A stretch of 64,000 nucleotides of DNA from Pseudomonas sp. dw_612 (GCF_018449725.1 NZ_JAAVVC010000025.1:47225-111224), one strand, 5' to 3'; positions 45,110-54,169 are shown, counted from the first letter of the stretch. Numbers and translations are program-made. The notes: a model not told the origin generated them from the sequence alone.

Positions 45110-45131
45110 TGACTATCAGGCGCAGAAGATT

Positions 45132-46469
45132 TTAGCTGGCAGTCGCCAACAACAAATCCATCACCGACCGCCCATGCCCACGGGACTTGCCATGGTCATA
45201 CAGCGACCCGGCAATCTCATCGGCACGGATCGGCAGGATCGACAGCAAGGTGTCGCTCAAGCCGTGACTGGCCTGGCAGAAGCCCTGCATGTAGATGCCG
45301 GCCTTGCAGCGCTCGTCGGTGATCAGTTTGTAATTGCGATCAACCTCGAACTCGCCCAGGTACTGTTCCAGCGGCGCCAGCAGTTTGCGGTGCATCTGGC
45401 GCTCGTAACCGGTAGCCAGGACCACGGCGTCGTAATGCCGAACCGTGACTTCGCCCGTGGCGTTGTTGCGCACCGCCAGTTCAATGCCGCGCTCAGTGGC
45501 AGTGGCTTTTTCAATGGTGGTCAGGGTGCGGAACGCATGGCGCGCAATCCCGGAAACCTTCTGGCGATAGAAGATGCCGTAGATGCGTTCGATCAGGTCG
45601 ATGTCCACCACCGAATAGTTGGTGTTGTGGTATTCGTTGACCAGACGCTCGCGTTCGCTGCTGGCCTGCTGGAACACCAGGTCGGTGAATTCCGGCGAGA
45701 ACACTTCGTTGACGAACGGACTGTCATCCGCCGGTTTCAGGGCCGAGCCGCGCAGGATCATGTCCACTTGCACCGACGGGAAGCTGTCGTTCAGGTCGAT
45801 AAAGGCTTCCGCTGCGCTCTGCCCGCCGCCGATGATCGCAATGCTCATCGGCTGGTTGTTCACGCACGGCTGCTTGGCCATTTGCGCCAGATATTGCGAG
45901 TGGTGGAACACACGGCTGTCATCCTTGAGCGCTTTGAACGCCTCGGGAATACGCGGTGTACCGCCGGCGCTGACCACCACCGAACGGGTGGTGCGCACGT
46001 GTTGCTGGCCCTGGGTATCGCGGGAAATCACGCGCAGCGCTTCGACCTGCTGGTTGTGCAGCACCGGCTCGATGGTCAGCACTTCTTCGCCGTAGCGGCT
46101 CTGCTCGGTGAACTGCCCGGCGACCCAGCGCAGGTAGTCGTTGTACTCCATGCGGCACGGGTAGAAGGTGCCGAGGTTGATGAAGTCCACCAGGCGCCCG
46201 TGATGCTTGAGGTAATTGACGAACGAGTACGGGCTGGTCGGGTTGCGCAGGGTCACCAGGTCCTTGAGGAAGGAAATCTGCAACTCGCTCTGGGTCGACA
46301 GCGTGTTGCCGTGCCAGCTGTAGGTGGCCTGCTTGTCGAGAAACAGTACATCCAGCTCGCCCTGACTCGGTGCGCGCTCTTGCAGAGCGATGGCCAGCGC
46401 CAGGTTCGAGGGGCCGAAACCGATGCCGATCAGGTCGTGAACGATGGGCGATGCAATTGCCTGTGTCAT
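45132..46469 (-). CDS. pvdA: L-ornithine N5-monooxygenase PvdA
   Basis: The protein has 445 residues. FAD is bound by LIGIGFGPSNLALAIALQE, NADPH by IAIIGGGQSAAEAFIDLND, and the C-terminal ATGY motif is VVLATGYERQM. The segment SELQISFLKDLVTLRNPTSP is typical of microbial N-hydroxylases. It hydroxylates ornithine at N5 with O2 and NADPH, the first step towards the hydroxamate iron ligand of pyoverdine. The ATG has AGAGGA upstream. A TAAAT-N16-CGT box about 100 bases upstream implies PvdS control. The order pvdA-fpvI-pvdRT-opmQ matches P. aeruginosa. Confidence 0.95.
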   Translation of the reverse strand: MTQAIASPIVHDLIGIGFGPSNLALAIALQERAPSQGELDVLFLDKQATYSWHGNTLSTQSELQISFLKDLVTLRNPTSPYSFVNYLKHHGRLVDFINLGTFYPCRMEYNDYLRWVAGQFTEQSRYGEEVLTIEPVLHNQQVEALRVISRDTQGQQHVRTTRSVVVSAGGTPRIPEAFKALKDDSRVFHHSQYLAQMAKQPCVNNQPMSIAIIGGGQSAAEAFIDLNDSFPSVQVDMILRGSALKPADDSPFVNEVFSPEFTDLVFQQASSERERLVNEYHNTNYSVVDIDLIERIYGIFYRQKVSGIARHAFRTLTTIEKATATERGIELAVRNNATGEVTVRHYDAVVLATGYERQMHRKLLAPLEQYLGEFEVDRNYKLITDERCKAGIYMQGFCQASHGLSDTLLSILPIRADEIAGSLYDHGKSRGHGRSVMDLLLATAS

Positions 46470-46566
46470 TTCCAGTGTCCTCTGGATGAACCCCGGAGCA
46501 GCGGGGATAAAGCCTGGGTGACCTGACCGGCCTGGGGCAGGACAGCAGATCGTCTGTTGAGTAGGG

Positions 46567-46590
46567 ACGAGGACAATGAAAAAAAATTTA
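46567..46590 (-). promoter_or_regulatory. PvdS (iron-starvation) box of pvdA
   Basis: On the minus strand TAAAT and CGT are separated by exactly 16 bases, the known PvdS promoter pattern. CGC-T precedes TAAAT. It lies 98 bases before the pvdA start, just beyond the end of fpvI. Confidence 0.85.
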
Positions 46591-46601
46591 AGCGCAAGGG
46601 A

Positions 46602-47084
46602 TCAATGGGCGTCCCACTGCTTGATGCGCACCCGGCAATGTTTCATGGCGTTGACGATGTGTTTCTCCACCAGCGCCCGGGAAATGCCCAGGTGTTCGGC
46701 GATCTCGGGGTGCGACAGGCCGTCGATCTTGCGCAGCAGAAAGCTCTCGCGGCACAGCCTCGGCAACTCGGCCAGGGCGCGCTGGAGCATGGCCAGGCGT
46801 TGGCCGTGGTCGAGGCTGGTGTGTGGCGAAGGGGTGAAATAGCGCTCTTCGTTGTCGAGCACTTCCAGGGACTCGACCTGACGCAGGGCATTGCGCCGAT
46901 GGTCGTCAATCACCAGATTCAGCGCGGTGCGGTAGAGGAATGCCCGGGGCTGCTCGATCGGCGTGTCGCTGGATCGCTCCAGTACCCGCAGATAAGCGTC
47001 ATGCACCACATCTTCGGCCACCTGACGGTTGCCCAGCTTGGCGTTCAGGAAACACACCAGCTCGCGATAGTAGTTTTCCAACAT
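46602..47084 (-). CDS. fpvI: ECF sigma factor FpvI
   Basis: The protein has 160 residues, about the length of P. aeruginosa FpvI. Region 2 (NAKLGNRQVAEDVVHDAYLR, then AFLYRTALNLVIDDHRRNAL) and region 4 (ALAELPRLCRESFLLRKIDG, then HPEIAEHLGISRALVEKHIV) are intact. It lies between pvdA and pvdR, exactly as fpvI does in P. aeruginosa, and differs from PvdS. FpvI switches on the pyoverdine receptor gene fpvA when the anti-sigma FpvR is relieved. No fpvR gene is next to it. The ATG at 47084 is used, five codons after another in-frame ATG. A Fur-like box lies about 100 bases upstream. Confidence 0.85.
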   Translation of the reverse strand: MLENYYRELVCFLNAKLGNRQVAEDVVHDAYLRVLERSSDTPIEQPRAFLYRTALNLVIDDHRRNALRQVESLEVLDNEERYFTPSPHTSLDHGQRLAMLQRALAELPRLCRESFLLRKIDGLSHPEIAEHLGISRALVEKHIVNAMKHCRVRIKQWDAH

Positions 47085-47182
47085 GACTCCCGGCCGCACG
47101 AGGTGCGGGACCTGTCCTTGAGCCAGCTCCGCAACCGCCGAATGGGCAGTGGCAGGATGGTGGCAATTTAAGTCGCGTAATT

Positions 47183-47201
47183 TATAGTAATTCTCATATA
47201 G
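47183..47201 (-). promoter_or_regulatory. candidate Fur box upstream of fpvI
   Basis: Read on the minus strand, CTATATGAGAATTACTATA matches the 19-base Fur consensus at 11 positions, including GA-AAT in the middle. It lies in the A+T-rich centre of the fpvI-pvdR gap and could repress fpvI when iron is plentiful. Confidence 0.55.
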
Positions 47202-47272
47202 ATTTAAAGTGCTGTTTCGATTTGCCCGATAAATAGTGCTGCTCTATACCTGTAACTCCGTGTGTCCGCGCT

Positions 47273-47296
47273 TAAATTCCTCCCTGCATTCCTCGT
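47273..47296 (+). promoter_or_regulatory. PvdS box of pvdRT-opmQ
   Basis: TAAAT and CGT are separated by exactly 16 bases, 109 bases before the pvdR start. The flanks (CGCT before TAAAT, CCT before CGT) are like those of the pvdA box. Confidence 0.85.
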
Positions 47297-47317
47297 TTAC
47301 AGGACAGCTCCCCGTGT

Positions 47318-47335
47318 CTGTCGGCCCTCCGACAG
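47318..47335 (+). other. hairpin in the pvdR 5' leader
   Basis: CTGTCGG-CCCT-CCGACAG is a perfect 7-base stem with a 4-base loop between the PvdS box and pvdR. No T-run follows, so it is not a terminator. It may stabilise the leader. Confidence 0.4.
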
Positions 47336-47404
47336 CGCTCGGCTGTCGCCTCGTGTTGCGCGCCAGTCGGGCGACGGGCCGATTTTCTTTGGCCGGAACC
47401 CTGC

Positions 47405-48577
47405 ATGAAACGTCCCCGACACACCCGACGCGCCCTGCTTGTAGCCCTCTGTCTGATCCCCGTCGTGGCCGTCGCGGCCTGGCAGATCCTTCCGCCCGGC
47501 CGCGATCAATTCGCCACGGTCCAAGTCACCCGCGGCGACATCGAAAGCAGCGTCACCGCCCTGGGCACCCTGCAACCGCGACGTTATGTCGACGTCGGCG
47601 CACAGGCGTCGGGGCAGATCCACAAGATCCACGTGGAAGTCGGCGACGTGGTCAAGGAAGGCGACCTGTTGGTGGAAATCGATCCATCCACGCAACAGGC
47701 CAAACTCGACGCCGGGCGTTTTTCCATCGACAACCTCAAGGCCCAGCTTGAAGAACAAAAAGCCCAGCACGAACTGGCCCGGCAGAAATTCCAGCGCCAG
47801 CAAAACCTCGCGGCCGGCGGCGCTACCCGCGCCGAAGACGTGCAAACCGCCCAGGCCGAACTGCGCGCCACCCAGGCCCGGGTCGACATGTTCCAGGCGC
47901 AGATCCGCCAGGCCCAGGCCAGCTTGCGCAGTGATCAGGCCGAACTCGGTTACACGCGCATTTATGCACCGATGAACGGAACGGTGGTGGCCCTCGATGC
48001 CCGGGAAGGCCAGACCCTCAACGCCCAGCAGCAGACGCCGTTGATTCTGCGCATCGCCAAACTGTCGCCGATGACGGTGTGGGCCGAGGTTTCGGAAGCG
48101 GACATCGGCCACGTCAAACCCGGCATGACGGCCTGGTTCACCACCCTCAGCGGCGGCAACCGGCGCTGGAACAGCACCGTGCGGCAGATCTTGCCGATCC
48201 CGCCCAAACCGTTGGACCAGACCAGCCAGGGAGGCGGCAGCCCCGCCAGTTCGAACAAAAGCGGCACCGGTCGCGTGGTGCTGTACACCGTGTTGCTCGA
48301 CGTCGATAACGCCGACAACGCCTTGATGGCAGAAATGACGACCCAGGTGTTCTTCGTCTCCGACCAGGCGAAGAACGTCCTCACCGCGCCGATTGCCGCG
48401 TTGCAGGGTGGCGCGCAGGCTGACAGCCAGACCGCGCAAGTCGTGGCGAAAAACGGCACCCTCCAGCCACGGGTGGTGCGCACCGGCATCAGTGACCGAC
48501 TGAAAGTGCAGATTCTCGATGGCCTCGACGAAGGCGATCACCTGTTGATCGGCCCGGCTGACGGGAGTGGCGGCTGA
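47405..48577 (+). CDS. pvdR: PvdR, MacA-like membrane fusion protein
   Basis: The protein has 390 residues. One N-terminal membrane segment (RALLVALCLIPVVAVAAWQIL) is followed by the lipoyl half DVGAQASGQIHKIHVEVGDV, a coiled-coil hairpin (about 105-180, rich in Gln, Ala and Lys), the second lipoyl half (ELGYTRIYAPMNGTVVALDA) and the beta-barrel. It joins PvdT to OpmQ. The complex recycles used pyoverdine and moves the finished siderophore from the periplasm out of the cell. pvdT begins at the base after its stop. A PvdS box precedes it. Confidence 0.93.
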   Translation: MKRPRHTRRALLVALCLIPVVAVAAWQILPPGRDQFATVQVTRGDIESSVTALGTLQPRRYVDVGAQASGQIHKIHVEVGDVVKEGDLLVEIDPSTQQAKLDAGRFSIDNLKAQLEEQKAQHELARQKFQRQQNLAAGGATRAEDVQTAQAELRATQARVDMFQAQIRQAQASLRSDQAELGYTRIYAPMNGTVVALDAREGQTLNAQQQTPLILRIAKLSPMTVWAEVSEADIGHVKPGMTAWFTTLSGGNRRWNSTVRQILPIPPKPLDQTSQGGGSPASSNKSGTGRVVLYTVLLDVDNADNALMAEMTTQVFFVSDQAKNVLTAPIAALQGGAQADSQTAQVVAKNGTLQPRVVRTGISDRLKVQILDGLDEGDHLLIGPADGSGG

Positions 48578-50551
48578 ATGCAGACGCCTCTGATCGACCT
48601 GCAGGACATCCGCAAAGCCTACGGCGGCGGCGATGCCCCGCAAGTCCACGTGTTGCGCGGCATCGACCTGGCGATCCATGCCGGCGAATTCGTGGCGATC
48701 GTCGGGGCTTCCGGCTCCGGCAAATCGACGCTGATGAACATCCTCGGCTGCCTCGACCGGCCGACGTCGGGCGAATACCGCTTCGCCGGGGAAAACGTCG
48801 CCCGGCTCGACAGCGATGCACTGGCCTGGTTGCGCCGCGAGGCGTTTGGCTTTGTGTTCCAGGGTTATCACCTGATTCCGTCCGGCTCGGCCCAGGAAAA
48901 CGTCGAGATGCCGGCCATCTACGCAGGCTTACCGGCTGCCGAACGCCACGCCCGCGCCGCCGCCCTGCTCGACCGCCTCGGCCTCGCTACGCGTACCGGC
49001 AACCGTCCGCATCAGCTGTCCGGCGGCCAGCAGCAACGGGTGTCGATCGCCCGCGCCTTGATGAACGGCGGTCACATCATCCTCGCCGACGAACCCACCG
49101 GCGCCCTCGACAGCCACAGCGGTGCCGAGGTCATGACCCTGCTCGACGAACTGGCGAGCCAGGGCCACGTGGTGATCCTGATCACCCACGACCGCGAAGT
49201 GGCGGCGCGGGCCAAGCGCATCATCGAAATCCGCGACGGCCTGATCATCAGCGACAGCGCCCGCGACAACCCCGCCGCGCAAACCTCGGCCAACCCCGGC
49301 GCGCTGCAAGCGGTGGACCTGCGCAAGCGCCTCAGCGAAGGTGCCGAAGCCACCGGCGCCTGGAAAGGTGAATTGGTGGACGCTGTGCACGCGGCCTGGC
49401 GGGTGATGTGGATCAACAAGTTCCGCACCGCCCTGACCTTGCTCGGCATCATCATCGGCGTGGCGTCGGTGGTGGTGATGCTCGCGGTGGGTGAAGGCAG
49501 CAAGCGCCAGGTCATGGCGCAGATGGGCGCGTTCGGCTCGAACATCATTTACCTCAGCGGCTCGGCGCCGAATCCGCGCACCCCGCCCGGCGTCATCACC
49601 CTCGACGACGTCGCCGCGCTGGCCAGCCTGCCGCAAGTGCGGCGGATCATGCCGGTCAATGGTGCCGAGGCCGGGGTGCGTTTCGGTAACGTCGATCACC
49701 TCAGTTATGTCGGCGGTAACGATACGAACTTCCCGGCGATCTTCAACTGGCCGGTGGTCCAGGGCAGTTACTTCACCGAGGCCGATGAAAAATCCGGCGC
49801 AGCGGTGGCAGTGATCGGCCACAAGGTGCGCACGAAATTGCTCAAGGACGTCGCCAACCCCATCGGCCAGTACATCCTGATCGAGAACGTGCCGTTCCAG
49901 GTGGTTGGCGTGCTCGCGGAAAAAGGCGCCAGTTCCGGCGACTCCGACAGCGACAACCGCATCGCCATTCCGTATTCGGCGGCCAGTGTGCGGCTGTTTG
50001 GCACGCACAATCCCGAATACGTGGCCATCGCCACGGCGGATGCGCGCAAGGTCAAGGAAGCGGAAACCGCGATCAAGCAATTGATGCTGCAACTGCACAG
50101 CGGCAAGCAGGATTTCGAATTGACCAATAACGCGGCGATGATCCAGGCCGAGGCCCGGACCCAGAACACCCTGTCACTGATGCTCGGCTCGATTGCCGCG
50201 ATCTCGCTGTTGGTGGGTGGTATCGGCGTGATGAACATCATGCTCATGACCGTGCGCGAACGCACCCGCGAGATCGGTATTCGCATGGCCACCGGCGCCC
50301 GTCAGCGCGACATCCTGCGCCAGTTCCTCACCGAAGCGGTGATGCTCTCGGTGGTCGGCGGCCTGGCCGGGATTGCCCTGGCGCTGATCGTCGGCGGCGT
50401 GCTGGTGCTCAGCGAAGTCGCGGTCGCGTTTTCCTTGATGGCGGTGCTCGGCGCGTTCGGCTGCGCCCTCGTTACCGGTGTTGTCTTCGGCTTCATGCCG
50501 GCCCGCAAAGCTGCCCGGCTCGACCCGGTCACGGCCCTTACCAGTGAATGA
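48578..50551 (+). CDS. pvdT: PvdT, MacB-like ABC transporter
   Basis: The protein has 657 residues. The N-terminal ATPase shows Walker A (VGASGSGKSTLMN), the signature LSGGQQQRVSIARAL and Walker B (HIILADEPTGALD). A membrane helix (FRTALTLLGIIIGVASVVVM) leads into the large periplasmic domain, and three more helices close the protein (GGIGVMNIMLMTVRERTREI). This is the MacB fold, which uses ATP in the cytoplasm to drive a periplasmic substrate towards the outer-membrane channel. It directly adjoins pvdR, and opmQ follows seven bases after its stop. Confidence 0.93.
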   Translation: MQTPLIDLQDIRKAYGGGDAPQVHVLRGIDLAIHAGEFVAIVGASGSGKSTLMNILGCLDRPTSGEYRFAGENVARLDSDALAWLRREAFGFVFQGYHLIPSGSAQENVEMPAIYAGLPAAERHARAAALLDRLGLATRTGNRPHQLSGGQQQRVSIARALMNGGHIILADEPTGALDSHSGAEVMTLLDELASQGHVVILITHDREVAARAKRIIEIRDGLIISDSARDNPAAQTSANPGALQAVDLRKRLSEGAEATGAWKGELVDAVHAAWRVMWINKFRTALTLLGIIIGVASVVVMLAVGEGSKRQVMAQMGAFGSNIIYLSGSAPNPRTPPGVITLDDVAALASLPQVRRIMPVNGAEAGVRFGNVDHLSYVGGNDTNFPAIFNWPVVQGSYFTEADEKSGAAVAVIGHKVRTKLLKDVANPIGQYILIENVPFQVVGVLAEKGASSGDSDSDNRIAIPYSAASVRLFGTHNPEYVAIATADARKVKEAETAIKQLMLQLHSGKQDFELTNNAAMIQAEARTQNTLSLMLGSIAAISLLVGGIGVMNIMLMTVRERTREIGIRMATGARQRDILRQFLTEAVMLSVVGGLAGIALALIVGGVLVLSEVAVAFSLMAVLGAFGCALVTGVVFGFMPARKAARLDPVTALTSE

Positions 50552-50558
50552 TCGATCT

Positions 50559-51953
50559 ATGAAGCCGCCCTTGAGCCTGTTGACTATCTGCCTGTTGCTC
50601 AGCGCCTGCAGCAGCCCTGCCCCGCGCCCGGACAGCAGCCTTGCACCGCCCGCCACCTGGCAATCGCCGCACAACGAAAGTGCCGCGCGCAGCAATGCGC
50701 AGTGGTGGACGCAATTCGGCAGCCCGCCACTGGATCGCCTGATCGAACAGGCGCGGGTTGGCAGTTTCGACCTGGCGGCAGCGGTCGCCCGGGTGCGTCA
50801 GGCCCAGGCCGGCACGGTGATTGCTGGCGGCTCGCAGTTGCCGGAAATCAAGGCTGGGGCGAATGCCAACCGCCAGAAACTGCTGCGCGGCGATGGCTAC
50901 AGTCAGCTCGATGCGGACAGCAGCAACGAGGCGGTGGATTACTTTGATGCCAACCTCAGCGCCAGTTATGAAATCGACTTCTGGGGCGGCAAACGTGCGT
51001 CTCGCGACAGTGCGCAGTTCGGGCTCAAGGCCAGCGAATTCGATCAAGCCACGGTGGAGCTGACGCTGCTCAGCGGTGTGGCCAACAGCTACACGAAAAC
51101 CTTGTCGTTGCGCGAGCAGCGGCGCATTGCCGAACTCAATCTGGCTAATGCCCAGAGTGTGTTGAAACTGGTGCAGACCCGCTACGATTCCGGCTCGGCC
51201 ACCGCCCTGGAACTGGCCCAGCAGAAAGGCCTGGTCGCGGCGCAACAGCGGCAATTGCCGACGGTGCAGCAACAGGCTGACGAATCGCTGATCACCCTTG
51301 CCGCCCTGCTCGGCAGACCGGTGCAGCAACTGGCGCCGATCGACGAAGCCTTCGATCACCTGCAATGGCCCGTGATTGGCGCAGGCGTGCCGAGTCAGCT
51401 TTTGAGCCGCCGCCCGGACATCGCTCGCGCCGAAGCGCAACTGGCCGCCGCCCAGGCCGACGTCACCGTCGCCCGCGCCGCCATGCTGCCTTCTATCACC
51501 CTCAGCGCCAACATCGGTTCGGGGGCCAATAGCGCCAGCGACATTCTGCGCAGCCCGTTCTACAACCTCACCGCCGGCCTCGTCGCCCCGATCTTCAATA
51601 ACGGCCGCCTCGGCGCCGAGCGCGACAAAGCCACGGCACGCCAGCAAGAACTGTTGGAGATGTATCGCGGTGCGATCGTCAACGGATTCGCCGACGTCGA
51701 AAAAGCCCTCAACAGCATTCGCTGGCTTGATGAACAACGCCAATGGCAAAGCGAAGAACTGAACCAGGCGCAGACCGCCTTCGACATCGCCCAAAGCCGC
51801 TACCAGGCTGGCGCCGAGGATCTGCTCACGGTGCTGGAGACACAACGCACGCTGTACGCGGCGCAGGATTTGAATGTGCAACTGAAGCTGTCGCGGTTGC
51901 AGGCAAGTATTGCACTGTACAAGGCGTTGGGTGGGGGGTGGCAGGCTTTGTGA
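50559..51953 (+). CDS. opmQ: OpmQ outer-membrane efflux channel
   Basis: The protein has 464 residues. The N-terminal lipoprotein signal ends in LLLSAC, with the Cys as lipid site. The two halves of the TolC-like fold each carry an OEP repeat (ASYEIDFWGGKRASRDSAQF; NLTAGLVAPIFNNGRLGAER). Long helices rich in Ala, Gln and Arg complete the barrel-tunnel. It is the outer-membrane end of the PvdRT-OpmQ pump. The ATG at 50559 is chosen because the lipoprotein signal begins there. A tandem array of REP elements follows the gene. Confidence 0.92.
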   Translation: MKPPLSLLTICLLLSACSSPAPRPDSSLAPPATWQSPHNESAARSNAQWWTQFGSPPLDRLIEQARVGSFDLAAAVARVRQAQAGTVIAGGSQLPEIKAGANANRQKLLRGDGYSQLDADSSNEAVDYFDANLSASYEIDFWGGKRASRDSAQFGLKASEFDQATVELTLLSGVANSYTKTLSLREQRRIAELNLANAQSVLKLVQTRYDSGSATALELAQQKGLVAAQQRQLPTVQQQADESLITLAALLGRPVQQLAPIDEAFDHLQWPVIGAGVPSQLLSRRPDIARAEAQLAAAQADVTVARAAMLPSITLSANIGSGANSASDILRSPFYNLTAGLVAPIFNNGRLGAERDKATARQQELLEMYRGAIVNGFADVEKALNSIRWLDEQRQWQSEELNQAQTAFDIAQSRYQAGAEDLLTVLETQRTLYAAQDLNVQLKLSRLQASIALYKALGGGWQAL

Positions 51954-51974
51954 TGGCGGTGAATTTTCGGCCGC

Positions 51975-52342
51975 ATTCGCGAGCAGCCTCGCTCCCACAG
52001 GGGATCAGGGACTTACGCAAATGCTGCGTTCACTGAAGATCAAAATGTGGGAGCGAGCTTGCTCGCGATGAGGTCTTCACATCCACAATCCCATCGACTG
52101 ACACACCGCTATCGCGAGCAAGCTCGCTCCCACAGGGGATCCAGGGCGTACGCAAAAACTGCGATCACTGAGGATCAATTGTGGGAGCGGGCTTGCTCGC
52201 GAAGGCGGTGGGTCATTCAACCTAATTGTTGACTGACCCGACGCTTTCGCGAGCAAGCCCGCTCCCACAGGGGATCTCAGGGGTTCACAAATACTGCGTT
52301 CACCATAGATCCAGTGTGGGAGCGAGCCTGCTCGCGAATGAA
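51975..52342. repeat. array of six REP units forming three tandem duplications
   Basis: Six GTGGGAGC-type REP units alternate in orientation at about 51976, 52044, 52109, 52180, 52244 and 52315. The stretches from an inverted unit to the next form a repeat of about 135 bases. The spacers share a core near CAAATGCTGCGTTCACTGA in diverged copies. The whole array fills the 403-base gap between the convergent opmQ and pvdP. Confidence 0.9.
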
Positions 52343-52356
52343 CGATTACGCCGCTC

Positions 52357-53985
52357 TCAAGCCTGCCGCTGCTTGACCTTCAAATGCCGTGCATACCACG
52401 GCCGTTGCGGCACGCGGCGGAACAGGTCGGCGAGTTTCTTTTCGTCGGTCCCGAAGGTGATGCGCAGTGCAGTTTTCATGGTTTCCGGGTCCATTTCCAC
52501 CGATTTGCCCGCCTGCAATCCCGGCGTTGTGCTGCAACCGTGGGTGCTCGGGCCGAGCCAGGGGTCATCCACTTCAACGAAGCGGCCCGGGGCAAACCAT
52601 GGCACGCCGTTGACTTCCAGTCGCGTGACCTCCCCCGGATGAAAACGCTCGTGGGCGCGGAACCAGTCTTCCAGGCGATCGTCGATCCAGCCGTGAAAAT
52701 GCCAGAACACCGGGTTCACATGGGAGGAAAACGGGTCACCGAGGAAGTCGTTTTCCGGCCCGAACCAGCGCGCAGAGAAGTCCGAAGGGTCCCGGGCGAA
52801 CGGCACCGGCTGACCATTCGACGGATCCCGCGGCACCGACGCCCAACGCATGTGCAGCCAGTCATGCAGGCCCAGCTCGACTTCCGACCCAAACTGCCCG
52901 AGGGTCAACTTCGACAGATAACGCGGATCGCGGTATTGCGACTCCCACACCTCGAAATTGCTGTGATACGTCTCGGACGTCTTGATGTCGCTGACCCACT
53001 GGGTGTACTCCGGGTCTTCGCCGGCCAGCCAGGTCGGCGGCAGTGAAGCGCCATCGTGGTTGTCGAAGTAACGGGCAAAGCCCTGACGATCACGCTCAAG
53101 CTCCGGCTGCGGCATCGGGAAGCTCGGCCAGGACGGTAGGTCCTGCATCGAACGCGCGGTGGCGAGCATGTGCCGGTGCATGAAGAAAAAGTCGACACCC
53201 GACCCATTGCGATCCTTCTTCGGACCACGGGCATCGCGCTCCTTGTCTCGCGGGCCGGGCTGCCAGCCAATCCCGCGCAAGGCCCCGCGTTTATCTTCGG
53301 AGAGCGTGTGCCATTTATCCCGCGAGGCGTGCCAGAGCTGGTGGAACAAGCGGTGCTCGGGAGAAATCAGCCACGCCAGCAGTGTCGAGTTCAGGCCGGT
53401 ACGTTCGCGCGCTTCAGGAAACAGGCGCTTGTGCGCGACAAAGCGATTGTCCAGCGCCGGCAAGCCGAGCGGACGGTCCAGCCGCAGGATGCGCCCGCTG
53501 AGCGTGCCACTGCCGGCGTTGCCGAAATCGGCCCAGACTTCATCGAGGACCACCGACACCTCATACGCCGGTGCGCCATTCGCCGATTGCGTATCGATCA
53601 GGCGCCAGAACATCTCACCCGGCTTGGGTGACACCAGATCGCCCATGACCCGATAACGCGGTTCAGCATCACCACGCAACTGCTGCGCCGTGTCCAGATA
53701 CCCGCGCAAGCCGCGCCCGCGCTGGGCGACGTCGAGCAACAGCTCAAGGCCTTGCAACGGCAAACCGTCGAGGCCGGCCTGCGCGCCTTCGAAGCGGATA
53801 TCCCAGACGCCACGCAGCGAATTCGCCAGATGCTGGCCGGCGGTATCCGCCAGATCGACCGTCGCCTCACCGGGGGTGATCGTCGGGTCCGGCTTCGTCC
53901 ATTCGCGATGCCCATAATAAGCCGCAGGCACGGCGGCGCCGGTCAGCGCCAGGCCCGCCATGAACCATCGTCGAGAAATCGTCAT
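52357..53985 (-). CDS. pvdP: PvdP tyrosinase, pyoverdine chromophore maturation
   Basis: The protein has 542 residues, near the 544 of P. aeruginosa PvdP. A Tat-type signal (TISRRWFMAGLALTGAAVPA) starts the protein. The C-terminal half holds the copper ligands of a tyrosinase: HRLFHQLWHASRDKWH, FFFMHRHMLATARS, LGLHDWLHMRWAS and NPVFWHFHGWIDDRL. In the periplasm it oxidises the ferribactin tyrosine so that the chromophore can close. A PvdS box lies 46 bases upstream. pvdMN lie divergently across a 240-base gap. The ATG at 53985 has AGGTAGGG before it and gives the correct Tat signal. Confidence 0.93.
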   Translation of the reverse strand: MTISRRWFMAGLALTGAAVPAAYYGHREWTKPDPTITPGEATVDLADTAGQHLANSLRGVWDIRFEGAQAGLDGLPLQGLELLLDVAQRGRGLRGYLDTAQQLRGDAEPRYRVMGDLVSPKPGEMFWRLIDTQSANGAPAYEVSVVLDEVWADFGNAGSGTLSGRILRLDRPLGLPALDNRFVAHKRLFPEARERTGLNSTLLAWLISPEHRLFHQLWHASRDKWHTLSEDKRGALRGIGWQPGPRDKERDARGPKKDRNGSGVDFFFMHRHMLATARSMQDLPSWPSFPMPQPELERDRQGFARYFDNHDGASLPPTWLAGEDPEYTQWVSDIKTSETYHSNFEVWESQYRDPRYLSKLTLGQFGSEVELGLHDWLHMRWASVPRDPSNGQPVPFARDPSDFSARWFGPENDFLGDPFSSHVNPVFWHFHGWIDDRLEDWFRAHERFHPGEVTRLEVNGVPWFAPGRFVEVDDPWLGPSTHGCSTTPGLQAGKSVEMDPETMKTALRITFGTDEKKLADLFRRVPQRPWYARHLKVKQRQA

Positions 53986-54030
53986 TGCCCTACCTGTGTC
54001 AGCCATGAAGCAGGCTTTATCCAAGCTAGA

Positions 54031-54054
54031 ACGTTCATCCCCAAGACAAATTTA
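54031..54054 (-). promoter_or_regulatory. PvdS box of pvdP
   Basis: On the minus strand TAAAT and CGT are separated by exactly 16 bases, 46 bases before the pvdP start. Confidence 0.85.
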
Positions 54055-54057
54055 AGA

Positions 54058-54128
54058 GCTTCGCGGGCAAGCCTCGCTCCTACAGGTTGAGCGTCGCGCA
54101 TCTGTAGGAGCGAGGCTTGCCCGCAAAG
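54058..54128. repeat. inverted repeat (GTAGGAGCGAGGCTTGCCCGC type)
   Basis: Two inverted units lie between the divergent PvdS boxes of pvdP and pvdM, so they do not separate a gene from its promoter. Position between promoters is unusual, as most REP units here follow gene ends. Confidence 0.85.
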
Positions 54129-54145
54129 AGGCCCGAACAACCACC

Positions 54146-54169
54146 TAAATTTTCCCGCTAGCCACTCGT
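54146..54169 (+). promoter_or_regulatory. PvdS box of pvdMNO
   Basis: TAAAT and CGT are separated by exactly 16 bases, 57 bases before the pvdM start. Confidence 0.85.

Larger units (their letters stand above)
44628..45131. other. intergenic region before mgtA with possible leader
   Basis: Apart from the REP pair at 45034-45109, about 400 bases before mgtA hold no supported gene. On the mgtA strand, a perfect 7-base hairpin (44841-44859) and a run of seven T (44809-44815) are seen, so an attenuating leader is possible. I found no confident PhoP box or riboswitch core. Confidence 0.4.

Noticed and set aside
44458..45112. Possible small genes in the mgtA-pvdA gap.
   Set aside because: Open frames here overlap mgtA or the REP pair and have no convincing ribosome site or domain.
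51975..52342. Regularly spaced repeats resembling a small CRISPR array.
   Set aside because: The repeats are palindromic REP units in alternating orientation, the spacers are related to each other, and no cas gene is nearby.
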